A stretch of DNA of 35,108 bases from Coprobacillus sp. (GCA_021203745.1 JAJQAP010000034.1:4317-39424); one strand, 5' to 3'; positions 9,145 through 18,120 are shown, counted from the stretch's first letter. Translations and numbers: made by a program. Notes: a model not told the origin generated them from the sequence alone.

Positions 9145-10089
9145 TTAACCTTTTAAACCTCCAACTGAGGTATTTTCCATAATAGTCCTATTAAAGACAA
9201 TAAATAGGATGATAATTGGTATGATGGCGACGATTATTGTGGCAAACAGCAGAGGATAACTGTTTTTCTGCAGCATCTGGTCGGAAAGCGTTTTTAAACC
9301 GACGGCAATCGTTGGTTTCTGTGGTAAGTAAATACTTGGAGTTAAATAATCGTTCCAAAGACCAATTAACTGAATGATTGAAACCGCGATAATTGAACCT
9401 TTTGCCATAGGAATAATAATTCTAAAGAAGATGACAAAGTCATTGGCTCCATCGATTTTTGCCGCCTCTACATAAGTCCAACTTAAATTCTTAAAGAATG
9501 AATATAGAAGCAAGAAGTTAGAACCAAATCCTCCTGAGTAGAGGAATATACATCCTATCACAGTGTTTGTCAGTCCCATCGCTCTCATGAGTTGAATCTG
9601 AGAAGGTAATGCTCCAACGATAGGGACAATGAGCGAGAAGATAACAACCGCCCAAATAACATTTCTTCCTGGGAATTTATACTTTGCCACAACGTAAGCC
9701 GCACAACTTGAGAAAAACACGGTGACAATTGTTCCTACTCCCGCGATAAGTACAGACATCCCAAGCATCTGCCAAATATTAAACTCGCCCGTTGATCTAG
9801 ATGTACGTGTGGTAAAAGCTTCTTTATAGTTTTCCCATGTTAATTGGCTAGGCCAAGACATAAAGTTATCCGCAAACTCAGATGTCGTTTTAAAAGAGTT
9901 CATAAGCATCCAGGCAAATGGGAAGAGGAATGTTATTGCAAAAACAATAAAGATAACAAGGACGATAATAAAGACCGCTCTTTCAAGCCCTTTTCTCTTA
10001 TAGAGAACGTCGTGCTTTCTCGCGTAGCGAGTTTCCTTAGTGCGTTCTCTTCTTCCTTTCCACCAACGGGTTATTGCGTTTTGTGCCAT
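9145..10089 (-). CDS. Sugar ABC transporter permease, MalG-type
   Basis: Inner-membrane component of a CUT1 carbohydrate importer. After a basic N-terminal tail (about 35 residues) there are about six membrane segments. The conserved EAA loop, EAAKIDGANDFVIFFRIIIP (about 218-237), is the contact point for the ATPase subunit. The protein ends with the MENTSVGGLKG-type tail common in MalG/LacG-like permeases. The ATG follows the stop of the partner permease by 2 bases, with GGAG 9 bases upstream. It pairs with the permease at 10092-11081, the binding protein at 11106-12608 and, by context, the ATPase at 2019-3608. Substrate inferred: beta-glucan oligosaccharides. Confidence 0.95.
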   Translation of the reverse strand: MAQNAITRWWKGRRERTKETRYARKHDVLYKRKGLERAVFIIVLVIFIVFAITFLFPFAWMLMNSFKTTSEFADNFMSWPSQLTWENYKEAFTTRTSRSTGEFNIWQMLGMSVLIAGVGTIVTVFFSSCAAYVVAKYKFPGRNVIWAVVIFSLIVPIVGALPSQIQLMRAMGLTNTVIGCIFLYSGGFGSNFLLLYSFFKNLSWTYVEAAKIDGANDFVIFFRIIIPMAKGSIIAVSIIQLIGLWNDYLTPSIYLPQKPTIAVGLKTLSDQMLQKNSYPLLFATIIVAIIPIIILFIVFNRTIMENTSVGGLKG

Positions 10090-10091
10090 AG

Positions 10092-11081
10092 CTAGAACTC
10101 CGCATCCTTAAAGCACTTATTCATCCCCCACCTCACCAGCAAGATGACTGGAGCCCCGATTAATGAGCAGAAGAGACCAAGTGTCGCAGGAGTATTAAGT
10201 CCTGATCCACCACTTTCTTGGTAAATCTCTAGTCCAATAGTCATCGTTCCGTATTGCCCTGAAGTCAGGAAATAAGGCTGTAAATAAACGTTAAACATAC
10301 TCATCATACCGAGAATGAAGAGTGTGGTAATAGTTGACCAAGTTAAAGGAATAATAATCCTTACAAACTCGACAATTCCAGGAGTGCCATCCATCTTGCA
10401 CTGCTCTAAAATATCACGAGGGATTCTCGCCATTCCAGAGGTTATTAAGATAACATCGTATCCAATTCCTGCCCAGACACAGAATATATAGACCATCCAC
10501 TGGGCACTAGAACCAGTAAAGAAGTTAGCGACATTATCCCCAAACAGATAATACCCTGGTCCATTGACGTTAAAGAATAGAGAATAGACAAGAGTTAAAG
10601 CAACAAGAGGAATAACACTAGGTAAATAGAATATCGCCTTAAAGAATCCCGCTGCCATAATCTTTTTAAAGATAAAGTAAGAGAAGATTAAAGCGATTGG
10701 TAGTGTCACAAAACAAGAGACCACGATATAACCTGCGGAGACTGCAAACATCCTCTGAGTGGATGACTCTCCAAAGGAGAGAAACAGCACTTTAAAGTTA
10801 TAGAATAGGTCATCCCATCCAACGAATTGTAATTTCCCTTGGACTGGTTTCTGGAAGGCTAAAAGAATGGAGTTAATGTTCACTCCTACCCACATAAGGA
10901 GAAACTGAGCCACAGGATAAGCAAGCATCACAATGACAAATATTGTGCTCTGCTTAATGACGTGACGACGATGTTTCTGCTTTGGAGTTAAGACTTTTTC
11001 TTCGGGTTCCCCTGTAACTTCTTCGGTAATCGTCGAGTCACTCGTTTCAATTCGTTGTACTTTTAATGCACCTGTTTTCAT
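10092..11081 (-). CDS. Sugar ABC transporter permease, MalF/UgpA-type
   Basis: Partner permease of the CUT1 importer. A charged cytoplasmic N-terminus of about 40 residues (rich in Lys, Arg, Glu) precedes about six membrane segments. The EAA-loop equivalent is EQCKMDGTPGIVEFVRIIIP (about 237-256), in which the usual EAA is replaced by EQC while the downstream Asp-Gly and the Ile-Pro end are kept. It follows the binding-protein gene by 24 bases. No Shine-Dalgarno is visible before the ATG (the leader is almost pure A/T), unlike its neighbours, so initiation here may rest on A-rich sequence or re-initiation. Substrate assignment to beta-glucan oligosaccharides rests on the surrounding genes. 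Confidence 0.94.
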   Translation of the reverse strand: MKTGALKVQRIETSDSTITEEVTGEPEEKVLTPKQKHRRHVIKQSTIFVIVMLAYPVAQFLLMWVGVNINSILLAFQKPVQGKLQFVGWDDLFYNFKVLFLSFGESSTQRMFAVSAGYIVVSCFVTLPIALIFSYFIFKKIMAAGFFKAIFYLPSVIPLVALTLVYSLFFNVNGPGYYLFGDNVANFFTGSSAQWMVYIFCVWAGIGYDVILITSGMARIPRDILEQCKMDGTPGIVEFVRIIIPLTWSTITTLFILGMMSMFNVYLQPYFLTSGQYGTMTIGLEIYQESGGSGLNTPATLGLFCSLIGAPVILLVRWGMNKCFKDAEF

Positions 11082-11105
11082 ATTACGTATTTATTTTTTT
11101 AGTTT

Positions 11106-12608
11106 TTATAAGCCTGCACTCATGCACCATCCTTGCCAACCAGCATTGGCATCAGCATACATCTTTGCCCCAACGGCAGCAGGAGCGGCACTTGCTTTAT
11201 CGTTAGCGTTATTAGATAGAGCCAAAGCATAGTAGTAATCGTTATTAACCCAAGGCATCACTTTATTAGAGGTCCACACAGTAATTGGATTTGTGGATGC
11301 TACTGTAAATGATGTAGATTGCGTTAATTTATCGTAGACACTCTTTGTGTAAGTATCGGTTTCTGTAAGTCCAGAGATATCGACATCGGAGTAGTCAAAG
11401 GCAAGGAAAGCACCTTCCGCTTTATCGACAAAGGTATAACAAGCATCATATGTTGCCATAAAGAGTAAGAAGTCTTTTGCCCCTTCCACGTTATAAGCGT
11501 TAGAAGGGATAATCATTGAATCACCATATCCAACAAGGTAATTGAATGGTCCTTCTTCTTTCGCATTTGGGGCAGTAGGAGTGTTCATAAAACCGATGTT
11601 AAATGGAATCTCTCCATCTTCAGCGACAGAGGATATCTCATATTTTGCCCATTGAGCGTATGGGATCATCGCTGCTCTTTGATTGACGAATTCAGATTGA
11701 GCACTCATAAGGTTATAACCTTGAGCTCCACTTGTGGAGTATTCAGGATGCTCAGCGATAAGGTCATACCATAAAGAGTAAGCTTCGATAAATTCTTTAT
11801 AATATGTATCAGGGTTATATAATTCATAACCATTATAGACGTTAGTTAAGGCATCTAAATCATTGGGGTCGTAGTTATTGACATCTTCTGGTCCGTAGTA
11901 GCGGCAGATAGCCTCTACTTTATCGACCCCCGCAAGTTGAGCCCACCACTCAAAGACAATATAGTCCCAGTAATATTGTCTATCAGTGCCTGACCAAGTA
12001 AAAGGTACGAGGACATTTCGATCATCATCGATGATGTTAGCATCGACAATTGTCTTACATAATTCCGTAAGTTCTTCATAGGTGGTTGGTACTTCCCAAC
12101 CATACTTTTCAAACATATCGATGTTATAGACAATACCACCACAACCTTGGGTATAGCAGACTTTGTAGTAATGCTCTTGCCCATCATCACCAGTGGTTCT
12201 TGAATATTCGAGGTTTTGTTCAAGGTTACGTTCTGCAAATGTCTTGCCAGTTCCCTCTACTTCTGTCTCATAGATATCATCGAGTGGTTCGAGCCACCCT
12301 TGAGCGGCATAAGCTTGCCAGTTAATATCATGGGACATATAGATATCATAATCTGACCCATGACTAACAGCGTCTTCAATACGATCGAGGATTGATTCAT
12401 CCGCTTCAGCGACCACTCTCACACCAGTTAATTCACTATACTGTTCAGCTAGTGATTCAATCCAAGCGGTTCCATATCCACCATCATAGACGCAGATATA
12501 AATAGCATCACTATCAGATCTTGAACTACCACATCCCGCAAGGACTGGGGTGGTAAGCGCAAAAACACACATAAGCGATGCTACTGATAAAATCTTGTTA
12601 AATTTCAT
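11106..12608 (-). CDS. Extracellular sugar-binding lipoprotein of ABC importer
   Basis: Family 1 extracellular solute-binding protein. The signal peptide ends in lipobox LAGC (Cys26). The N-lobe begins with IYICVYDGGYGTAWIESLAE, a strand followed by a helix typical of this family, and the chain is Trp/Tyr-rich, as expected for oligosaccharide binding. The C-terminus ends with a Gly-Trp-Gln-Gly-Trp segment. The start ATG has AAAGGAG upstream. It is the first gene of the long leftward series, directly behind a promoter (12695-12667) and an operator (12644-12661), so it leads the glucan operon. Predicted role: capture of beta-glucan oligosaccharides released by the GH16 enzymes. Confidence 0.95.
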   Translation of the reverse strand: MKFNKILSVASLMCVFALTTPVLAGCGSSRSDSDAIYICVYDGGYGTAWIESLAEQYSELTGVRVVAEADESILDRIEDAVSHGSDYDIYMSHDINWQAYAAQGWLEPLDDIYETEVEGTGKTFAERNLEQNLEYSRTTGDDGQEHYYKVCYTQGCGGIVYNIDMFEKYGWEVPTTYEELTELCKTIVDANIIDDDRNVLVPFTWSGTDRQYYWDYIVFEWWAQLAGVDKVEAICRYYGPEDVNNYDPNDLDALTNVYNGYELYNPDTYYKEFIEAYSLWYDLIAEHPEYSTSGAQGYNLMSAQSEFVNQRAAMIPYAQWAKYEISSVAEDGEIPFNIGFMNTPTAPNAKEEGPFNYLVGYGDSMIIPSNAYNVEGAKDFLLFMATYDACYTFVDKAEGAFLAFDYSDVDISGLTETDTYTKSVYDKLTQSTSFTVASTNPITVWTSNKVMPWVNNDYYYALALSNNANDKASAAPAAVGAKMYADANAGWQGWCMSAGL

Positions 12609-12643
12609 ATGATTAATCTCCTTTACTCAATAAAATTACTATT

Positions 12644-12661
12644 TAGGAAATCGTTTTCTTA
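12644..12661. promoter_or_regulatory. LacI-family operator, copy 2
   Basis: TAGGAAATCGTTTTCTTA, an imperfect palindrome with central CG, matching the copies at 245-262 and 12808-12825. It starts 6 bases downstream of the -10 of the binding-protein promoter, over the expected transcription start: the classic position for repression. Confidence 0.78.
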
Positions 12662-12666
12662 ATAGT

Positions 12667-12695
12667 AGTATATTCTCTTAAAAAATAGACTTCAA
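12667..12695 (-). promoter_or_regulatory. Promoter of the glucan import/degradation operon
   Basis: On the minus strand: -35 TTGAAG (12695-12690), 17-base spacer, -10 TATACT (12672-12667). The LacI-type operator covers the predicted start point, and the binding-protein ATG lies about 60 bases downstream. Confidence 0.7.
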
Positions 12696-12773
12696 ATAAT
12701 TTTTGGGATTTTGTGGAAAATTATCAAGATTAGTAAAATAAATATTATTTTAGTAGACATTTAAATAAACGTA

Positions 12774-12802
12774 TGGAAAAAGAAGAAAATAACAATTAAA
12801 AT
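12774..12802 (+). promoter_or_regulatory. Candidate promoter of the divergent GH16 gene
   Basis: Weak -35 TGGAAA (12774-12779), 17-base spacer, -10 TAAAAT (12797-12802). Supported mainly by its position directly in front of operator copy 3 and the GH16 ribosome-binding site. Confidence 0.4.
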
Positions 12803-12807
12803 AGAAT

Positions 12808-12825
12808 TAAGAAATCGGTTTCCTA
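12808..12825. promoter_or_regulatory. LacI-family operator, copy 3
   Basis: TAAGAAATCGGTTTCCTA, same pattern as copies 1 and 2. It lies between the candidate -10 and the GGAGG ribosome-binding site (12829-12833) of the GH16 gene at 12841, so a bound repressor would block that transcript. Copies 2 and 3 are 164 bases apart within one divergent region and could be bridged by a tetramer or looped dimers. Confidence 0.78.
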
Positions 12826-12840
12826 GATGGAGGAATTGAT

Positions 12841-14319
12841 ATGAAAAAAGTAAATAAGAATATATGGTCACTCGCTTTAAGCGCCTTACTTTTATGTGGT
12901 TGTAGTGGTTCTTCTACCACTCAAAATAGTGTTATTGAATTTGGAGATACTGATTACTACAGCACTATTGAAGATAGGGTTTCCTTTAACTATAACGATG
13001 AGAGAAATATCGATGAACATTTTGAAGGTGGGATGGATGATTCTAAATGGTATGCCCTTGAAGGAGCGTGGCACAATACCGATAGTACCGCTCCCCATAA
13101 CGGAATGAAACATCGTAATCTCTACTATACAGAAACCCCAAGTGGAAGCACATATCTTGCAATAAAAGGTAAAGGTTATTACTATACGGGTGATGACTTT
13201 GAATACAATAAACCAGAAGGTGGATGTATTATCTCAAAAGATCATTTAGGTCCAGGAAGATATGAAATAGAAATGGCCGCTCTTCCACGCGAGGGAGCGG
13301 TATCAGCAATGTGGACATATTGCACCACGACAGGTAACGAAGCAACAAGTCAAAATGAAATAGATATAGAACTAGGTGGAACCACAAACGGCACACAATT
13401 TGAAAACCTCTGGTCCACCACTTGGACAAAACAATCTGTCAAAGATACAGATACCATTGATGTTACAGATTATCTCTACACTAATGATGGACAAATCCAT
13501 AAATACACTTTTGACTGGTATACAAATTACCAAGGAACTGGCGAAAAGAGAGTGGACTGGTTTATCGATGGAATCTTTATGGATTCCATAACTGGTAATG
13601 CTGTCCCTGAATACGACACTCCACTTTGGATTGGTGTGTGGTTCCCTCCTCTTTGGGCTGGTAACCCATCATTTGTGGAAGATTATATGGTCGTTAAGAG
13701 TGTTACTTACACCGCTTTTGAAAATAGACAATGGTACGATGAGTGTAAGGCTGGTGCGGGTTATAACAAAGTTGATCCCTCTAGTTTAGATTTCCAAACA
13801 ATCCCTTGGGAAACAGTTAGAGATGTCGAAAAACTTGGTAATTCCCATCTTGATAATCTCGAACAGGCTCCAAGAGATGGTTCCTATTATGGCTGGGCCG
13901 AAGAAAGCGCCTCAAAAGGCGAGGTCTCCCTTGTCGATGGAGAGTCCGATAAAGCAATTAAACTAACGGCCTCGGATAACACATCAGAGTCCATCCATGG
14001 AGAATATCTAAAACAAACAATCTCAAATGCTTTTGATGGATATAAATATCATTTAACAGGATCCGCAAAACTTGAAGACAGTGCAAGTTCTGGAAATATC
14101 GAGATAAGATTCTTAAATAAATCAGGCTCTTCAATATCTAATTCAAAAATTGATATACCAATTGAATCATATGAAGAATATCAAAAAATTGACATACAAT
14201 TAAGTGTGCCAACTGGTGCTAAGAGTCTAACGATAGGATTAACCGCTGAAGAGGGGTCAGTCATCTACGATGAGATGAGTCTTATATTTGAGGCTGGTGT
14301 TCCCAATATCTCAATTTAA
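12841..14319 (+). CDS. GH16 lichenase-type lipoprotein with C-terminal beta-sandwich
   Basis: Third GH16 enzyme of the locus, divergent from the operon. Lipoprotein signal with lipobox LCGC (Cys21). The catalytic domain spans about 55-300. The active-site motif QNEIDIELGG (171-180) gives nucleophile Glu173, Asp175 and acid/base Glu177. This ExDxE spacing, without the extra residue of laminarinases, is the lichenase/transglycosylase arrangement, so mixed-linkage beta-1,3-1,4-glucan is the likely substrate. Residues about 325-492 form a beta-sandwich resembling CBM4/9-type carbohydrate-binding modules. GGAGG precedes the ATG by 7 bases. An operator (12808-12825) lies in the leader. The 3' end overlaps the convergent LacI gene by 9 bases. 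Confidence 0.9.
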   Translation: MKKVNKNIWSLALSALLLCGCSGSSTTQNSVIEFGDTDYYSTIEDRVSFNYNDERNIDEHFEGGMDDSKWYALEGAWHNTDSTAPHNGMKHRNLYYTETPSGSTYLAIKGKGYYYTGDDFEYNKPEGGCIISKDHLGPGRYEIEMAALPREGAVSAMWTYCTTTGNEATSQNEIDIELGGTTNGTQFENLWSTTWTKQSVKDTDTIDVTDYLYTNDGQIHKYTFDWYTNYQGTGEKRVDWFIDGIFMDSITGNAVPEYDTPLWIGVWFPPLWAGNPSFVEDYMVVKSVTYTAFENRQWYDECKAGAGYNKVDPSSLDFQTIPWETVRDVEKLGNSHLDNLEQAPRDGSYYGWAEESASKGEVSLVDGESDKAIKLTASDNTSESIHGEYLKQTISNAFDGYKYHLTGSAKLEDSASSGNIEIRFLNKSGSSISNSKIDIPIESYEEYQKIDIQLSVPTGAKSLTIGLTAEEGSVIYDEMSLIFEAGVPNISI

Positions 14320-15318
14320 TTTTATATTTTTCACTGTTTCTCCTGTAATAAGAGTTCCCTCAAGTTCTGTTACTTGGGGGACTTTTTGTCCGTTCATTAA
14401 AGCGATAAGATGATCCGCAAGGACTTTACCAATCCTTGAAGCGTCTTGTTTATAAGTCGTTAATGTTTTTGGGAGAAGATATCCAACATCGGTTCCATCA
14501 AATCCGGTTATGGATATATCTTCTGGGACTTTTTTTCCAAGGGCGTTTGCCGCTTTTATGGCCGCACAAGCGGTGTAATCGTCGGGGAACATGATACAAG
14601 TAACCTCAGGATGATTTAAGATAATCTCTTGGGTTATTTGATAGGCTTGATTAGTCCCGTAGTAGGGCATTGTTTTAAAAAGATACTTATTAAAAGACAA
14701 ACCATGTTTAGCTAATGAATCTTGATAACCTTTTAATCTATAATTTGCAACAAGGGTGTCATCTCCAAGTACTAGATATATATTCTTATGTCCCATATCG
14801 ATGACATAGTCCGTTAACTCTTCCATGGCTTTCACGCTGTTTGAGCGGACAGAGCAAGTATCCTCTCCATAATAGTCAAAGACAATTGTGGGGATATCGC
14901 TCTTTAGAAGGTCAAAAGTCATTTCATCGATGATAAAACCAAAGATTAAGACTCCACCGATATTTCGAGAACGGCAGTTCGCAAGATAAGACTCTTCTCT
15001 TCCTTTTATTGATTTATCCACAAATAAAAGATCATAACCATTTTTAATAATCTCATTTTGGAAGGCAACAAGGATTTTAGAAAAGAGAGGATGACCAAAA
15101 GGGGACTCTTCATTAGATAAAAATCCTAGTATTCCAATATTTCTCGATAATTTCGTGGAGAGTTGAGAAGCCACGCTATTAGGGTAAAAGTTATACTCTT
15201 CAATCGTCCTTAAAACCTTCTCACGGGTTTCCGCAGGAATTGAGGGGTAATTGTTGATTACCTTACTGACAGTGGAAGTCGATACACCACAAATTTTAGC
15301 AATGTCTTTAATGGTCAT
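14311..15318 (-). CDS. LacI/GalR-family transcriptional repressor
   Basis: DNA-binding regulator. The N-terminal helix-turn-helix (TIKDIAKICGVSTSTVSKVI, residues 2-21) and hinge region (about 45-60) are followed by a periplasmic-binding-protein-like effector domain (about 61-333) with GVLIFGF and ITGFDGTD, typical family strands. It is expected to bind the three CG-centred palindromes at 245-262, 12644-12661 and 12808-12825 and to release them on binding a glucan breakdown product. The gene follows GH30 by 4 bases, with no strong Shine-Dalgarno (only AGGA very close to the ATG), so coupling is likely. Its end overlaps the convergent GH16 gene by 9 bases. No operator-like site was seen in front of its own transcription unit. 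Confidence 0.95.
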   Translation of the reverse strand: MTIKDIAKICGVSTSTVSKVINNYPSIPAETREKVLRTIEEYNFYPNSVASQLSTKLSRNIGILGFLSNEESPFGHPLFSKILVAFQNEIIKNGYDLLFVDKSIKGREESYLANCRSRNIGGVLIFGFIIDEMTFDLLKSDIPTIVFDYYGEDTCSVRSNSVKAMEELTDYVIDMGHKNIYLVLGDDTLVANYRLKGYQDSLAKHGLSFNKYLFKTMPYYGTNQAYQITQEIILNHPEVTCIMFPDDYTACAAIKAANALGKKVPEDISITGFDGTDVGYLLPKTLTTYKQDASRIGKVLADHLIALMNGQKVPQVTELEGTLITGETVKNIKLN

Positions 15319-15322
15319 AATC

Positions 15323-16624
15323 CTAAATCTCTAACGTCACTGTGTTCATTGAATGACTTCTAAGTTTTATAAGATAAAACTTATTAGATACCTTAACCTT
15401 TAGGAAACGAGAATTTCCTAAATTAAGGATTAAAATTATTATACACTTTTTCTTGCTATTGTAAAACGTGGCGATATTTAACTTTTTAAGGGAAAAAACA
15501 TCTAAAACCACTCTCTGGCAGTCACTTCCAATAAAGGAAGATATATGTTTAATCGCGTAATATGAGGGATTAATAACAATGTTGTTATTATCTTTATCAT
15601 ACATCAGTGGTGCTTCACAGAAATTACCGACATGATTAGGCCCACCATCGGTATCTAAAAGTATGTTCCAATCAAGGAAAATCGATGTTCCTGAATTTAG
15701 ATCTGTTATATAGGAGTTAAAATACCTTAGGGCGTCTTCATACTTCTTTTTTGGGGTTTTCGATAGTCCTTCTATACAACCTTCTGAAAACACAAGGGTC
15801 TTTTTAGGATATTTATCATGAACCTTTTTGACGTTTTCAAATTGAATATCGTCATACCAATGGAAGGTAACGTAGTTAAAGAGGTTATAGGTATTATATT
15901 TGGTAAAAGATTTGTCAACCCAAGTATAGAGATCATCTCTATTATGATCATATATCGCTAGGTCGACATGTTGACCATTTTGTTTCAATACGTTATATAA
16001 AATTTGCGCAAAATGGGCTTCTTCATCCACTTTATAAAGGCATGATTCCCAAGGGACTTTTGCTTCGGGTTCATTATTAATAGAAAGAAAGGAAAAATCG
16101 ATTCCTGACTCTTTCATACTTTTTAGGTATTTAGAGATGTATTGAGCGTGATTTTGATAGTATTGGGGAAGGAGTCTTCCACCCACTTTATTTTGGTTAG
16201 ATTTATAGATTGGGAGTGGGGACCAAATAGATCCCATCAATGTTAAAGGATGATATTCTTTTTCTACCCTTTTAATAAAACCAATTAAATCGTCTTCGTA
16301 TGGGTGGATATTAAAGTCTGAAAGGTCCACTTTTTTTGCATACGTATAATCATTTTTATTAAAATCACACGTTCCTATTGGGATTCGTGCGTATTTATAA
16401 TTTAGACCAGTTTCTGCGTAGATTAAATCGAGAAATGTTTTCTTTTGAGCTTCATCTAAAAGGTTGTAGTTATATAAAACGGCATTAGTAATAGCCCCTC
16501 CAAAACCAAGGATCTTTTGATCGAGTTTAGACACATCAATATTAAGAGCCTTTTTGCTCTTAGATGTTTTCTTTACTTTGCTTACAGCAAAGTATTTATT
16601 TTTCGTGCTGTATAGGTGAGTCAT
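15323..16624 (-). CDS. GH30 family glycoside hydrolase, cytoplasmic
   Basis: GH30 (beta-alpha)8-barrel enzyme related to glucosylceramidases and beta-1,6-glucanases. QKILGFGGAITNA (about 36-48) is the GH30 opening motif. Acid/base Glu185 lies in SINNEPE, and nucleophile Glu281 in VFSEGCIEG, which aligns well with the nucleophile region of human GBA. The side beta-domain is formed by both ends of the chain. No signal peptide is seen, so unlike many GH30 enzymes it acts in the cytoplasm, probably as a beta-glucosidase or on beta-1,6 branches of laminarin oligosaccharides. The ATG at 16624 is chosen over the adjacent in-frame TTG at 16627. It overlaps the YesL-like gene by 29 bases; AAAGGA lies rather far upstream. 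Confidence 0.88.
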   Translation of the reverse strand: MTHLYSTKNKYFAVSKVKKTSKSKKALNIDVSKLDQKILGFGGAITNAVLYNYNLLDEAQKKTFLDLIYAETGLNYKYARIPIGTCDFNKNDYTYAKKVDLSDFNIHPYEDDLIGFIKRVEKEYHPLTLMGSIWSPLPIYKSNQNKVGGRLLPQYYQNHAQYISKYLKSMKESGIDFSFLSINNEPEAKVPWESCLYKVDEEAHFAQILYNVLKQNGQHVDLAIYDHNRDDLYTWVDKSFTKYNTYNLFNYVTFHWYDDIQFENVKKVHDKYPKKTLVFSEGCIEGLSKTPKKKYEDALRYFNSYITDLNSGTSIFLDWNILLDTDGGPNHVGNFCEAPLMYDKDNNNIVINPSYYAIKHISSFIGSDCQRVVLDVFSLKKLNIATFYNSKKKCIIILILNLGNSRFLKVKVSNKFYLIKLRSHSMNTVTLEI

Positions 16625-17450
16625 CAATTTCTTTTGCCAGTCCTTTTCGATAAACTTCTGGATATGATTTAGAGTTTATTGTTCGATCAAAGATATACAT
16701 GGAGTAAAGCATAAATACAGCGGTAGAAAACCCAAAATAAAACAGGGCGCACACTAAAACCACTATCGCTTGCCCAATAAAGTAAGGAATAAAGCTAAAA
16801 CAGAAAAATGGCACGAGCATGATTGCGGTGACCCCAATCACTCTTCCAAAGTCACCAATAATAAACCTTACCGAATTAGTAATAAGTTGGGTAAAGGTGG
16901 CGTTATAGAAAATCGATTGAGTTAAAGCTAGGGCGGTTACCATAAAAACGATAATAAAGATAACATACATTAAACCGATAATGATGACTTTCCAAACTGT
17001 TGACATGCTGGTGTTATAATCGAGCATTGCTCCAAAGATATTCATTAAAAAGTAAACGATTCCAAAGGTTAAAAAAGAGAGCGAGCATCCTTTCGCGTAT
17101 TTTCTTACTCCTTCAAAAAAGTCTTTTGTGACTGTCGAACCTTCATTATAAAAAGTCTTTTTAAAGAAGTTTAAACCCCCACCTATTCCAAGACCAAAGA
17201 CCACAATGAGAGGGATAGCCACTCCATAGACAATAAGGTAGATCCAAATCGAGGGATCAACATCGCTTAAAAAAGTATAGTAAGAAAAGATAAGCCAAAA
17301 GACTAAGGGAATTAAAAAGATAAACATATAAATAGAAACGATGACATAGTCCCAAAAACGCCACCTAAGGGTGTCTTTTAACTGTCCTCTTCGATTTATT
17401 GGAAGCGGTACATCAGTCGCGGCAAATGGTGCTCTTTTTTTTCTTGGCAT
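16596..17450 (-). CDS. YesL-like (DUF624) integral membrane protein
   Basis: Polytopic membrane protein with about six hydrophobic segments, similar in layout to DUF624/YesL proteins, which are commonly encoded beside carbohydrate ABC transporters and glycosidases in Firmicutes; their function is unknown. Visible features: a basic N-terminal tail, DTLRWRFWDYVIVSIYMF entering the first segment, GLGIGGGLNFFKK after the second and RFIIGDFGRVIGV before the fifth. I start at the ATG at 17450 because GGAG lies 6 bases upstream and the upstream stop ends 1 base before it; an in-frame TTG at 17462 is less likely. At 284 residues it is longer than the roughly 200-residue YesL, mainly at both tails. 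Confidence 0.7.
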   Translation of the reverse strand: MPRKKRAPFAATDVPLPINRRGQLKDTLRWRFWDYVIVSIYMFIFLIPLVFWLIFSYYTFLSDVDPSIWIYLIVYGVAIPLIVVFGLGIGGGLNFFKKTFYNEGSTVTKDFFEGVRKYAKGCSLSFLTFGIVYFLMNIFGAMLDYNTSMSTVWKVIIIGLMYVIFIIVFMVTALALTQSIFYNATFTQLITNSVRFIIGDFGRVIGVTAIMLVPFFCFSFIPYFIGQAIVVLVCALFYFGFSTAVFMLYSMYIFDRTINSKSYPEVYRKGLAKEIDDSPIQHEK

Positions 17451-17451
17451 C

Positions 17452-18120
17452 TTATTCTCCAAATCTATTTATTAAATAACCTAAAGCAATAAAGGCATTA
17501 TCGGTAACACTAGTTTCGATGTATGAGTGTATATTCTCACTAAAGAGGTTAATGATTAGATAATAAGAGTCCTCTTCTCCCTCATAGTCTAGCCAGTTAG
17601 TAAATCCTACGTATTCATTATACTCTTTGTCGTCTGGATCAAAAATCTTTATCCCATAATAGAGTCCATCATACTCAAAGTGCTTATAAGAGTTAAAATC
17701 TTTATCCACATTAGAGTAGTTAAAGAGATTCTCATCGTATCCAAGGAAGTTATCACCGACTAGCTCCGCTAAATCAGAAAGGTCATACTCTGGCATGATA
17801 AGTAAATCCGCATAAACCCCAAGAGATAGGTATATCTGGTAGAGGTTTGATTCGTTTTTTGGATAGTCGTATAAATCTACTTCTAAAACAGGGTCATCGG
17901 TTACCCCGCTATTCATATAATCATAGATATCACTAGCAATATCTTCTTTCACATCGTTAGCAATAACAAAGAGTGATATCTTTTCGTAGTCGTAGATTCT
18001 ATTTATTAGTTGAAAGGTATAATACCAAGCAACATAAACGAGGACGATAACGATAATTAAAGGAACCGTAAAATAGGTAAAGAAATTTCTGACTCCTCTT
18101 TTATTTAATCCTGAGTGCAT
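17452..18120 (-). CDS. Unrecognised membrane-anchored extracytoplasmic protein
   Basis: Not recognised. A short basic N-terminus and one strong membrane segment (about 14-36) without a lipobox or clear cleavage site suggest an N-terminal anchor with the remaining 185 residues outside. That part is very acidic and rich in Tyr, Asp and Asn. The strand-helix pattern ISLFVIANDV ... LEVDLYDYP ... DLLIMPEYDL resembles one lobe of a solute-binding protein, which would suit the adjacent YesL-like gene, but this is only a pattern impression. It overlaps the upstream gene by 16 bases, with AGGAG about 10 bases before its ATG, and is followed after 1 base by the YesL-like gene, so the three genes form a tight unit. 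Confidence 0.75.
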   Translation of the reverse strand: MHSGLNKRGVRNFFTYFTVPLIIVIVLVYVAWYYTFQLINRIYDYEKISLFVIANDVKEDIASDIYDYMNSGVTDDPVLEVDLYDYPKNESNLYQIYLSLGVYADLLIMPEYDLSDLAELVGDNFLGYDENLFNYSNVDKDFNSYKHFEYDGLYYGIKIFDPDDKEYNEYVGFTNWLDYEGEEDSYYLIINLFSENIHSYIETSVTDNAFIALGYLINRFGE

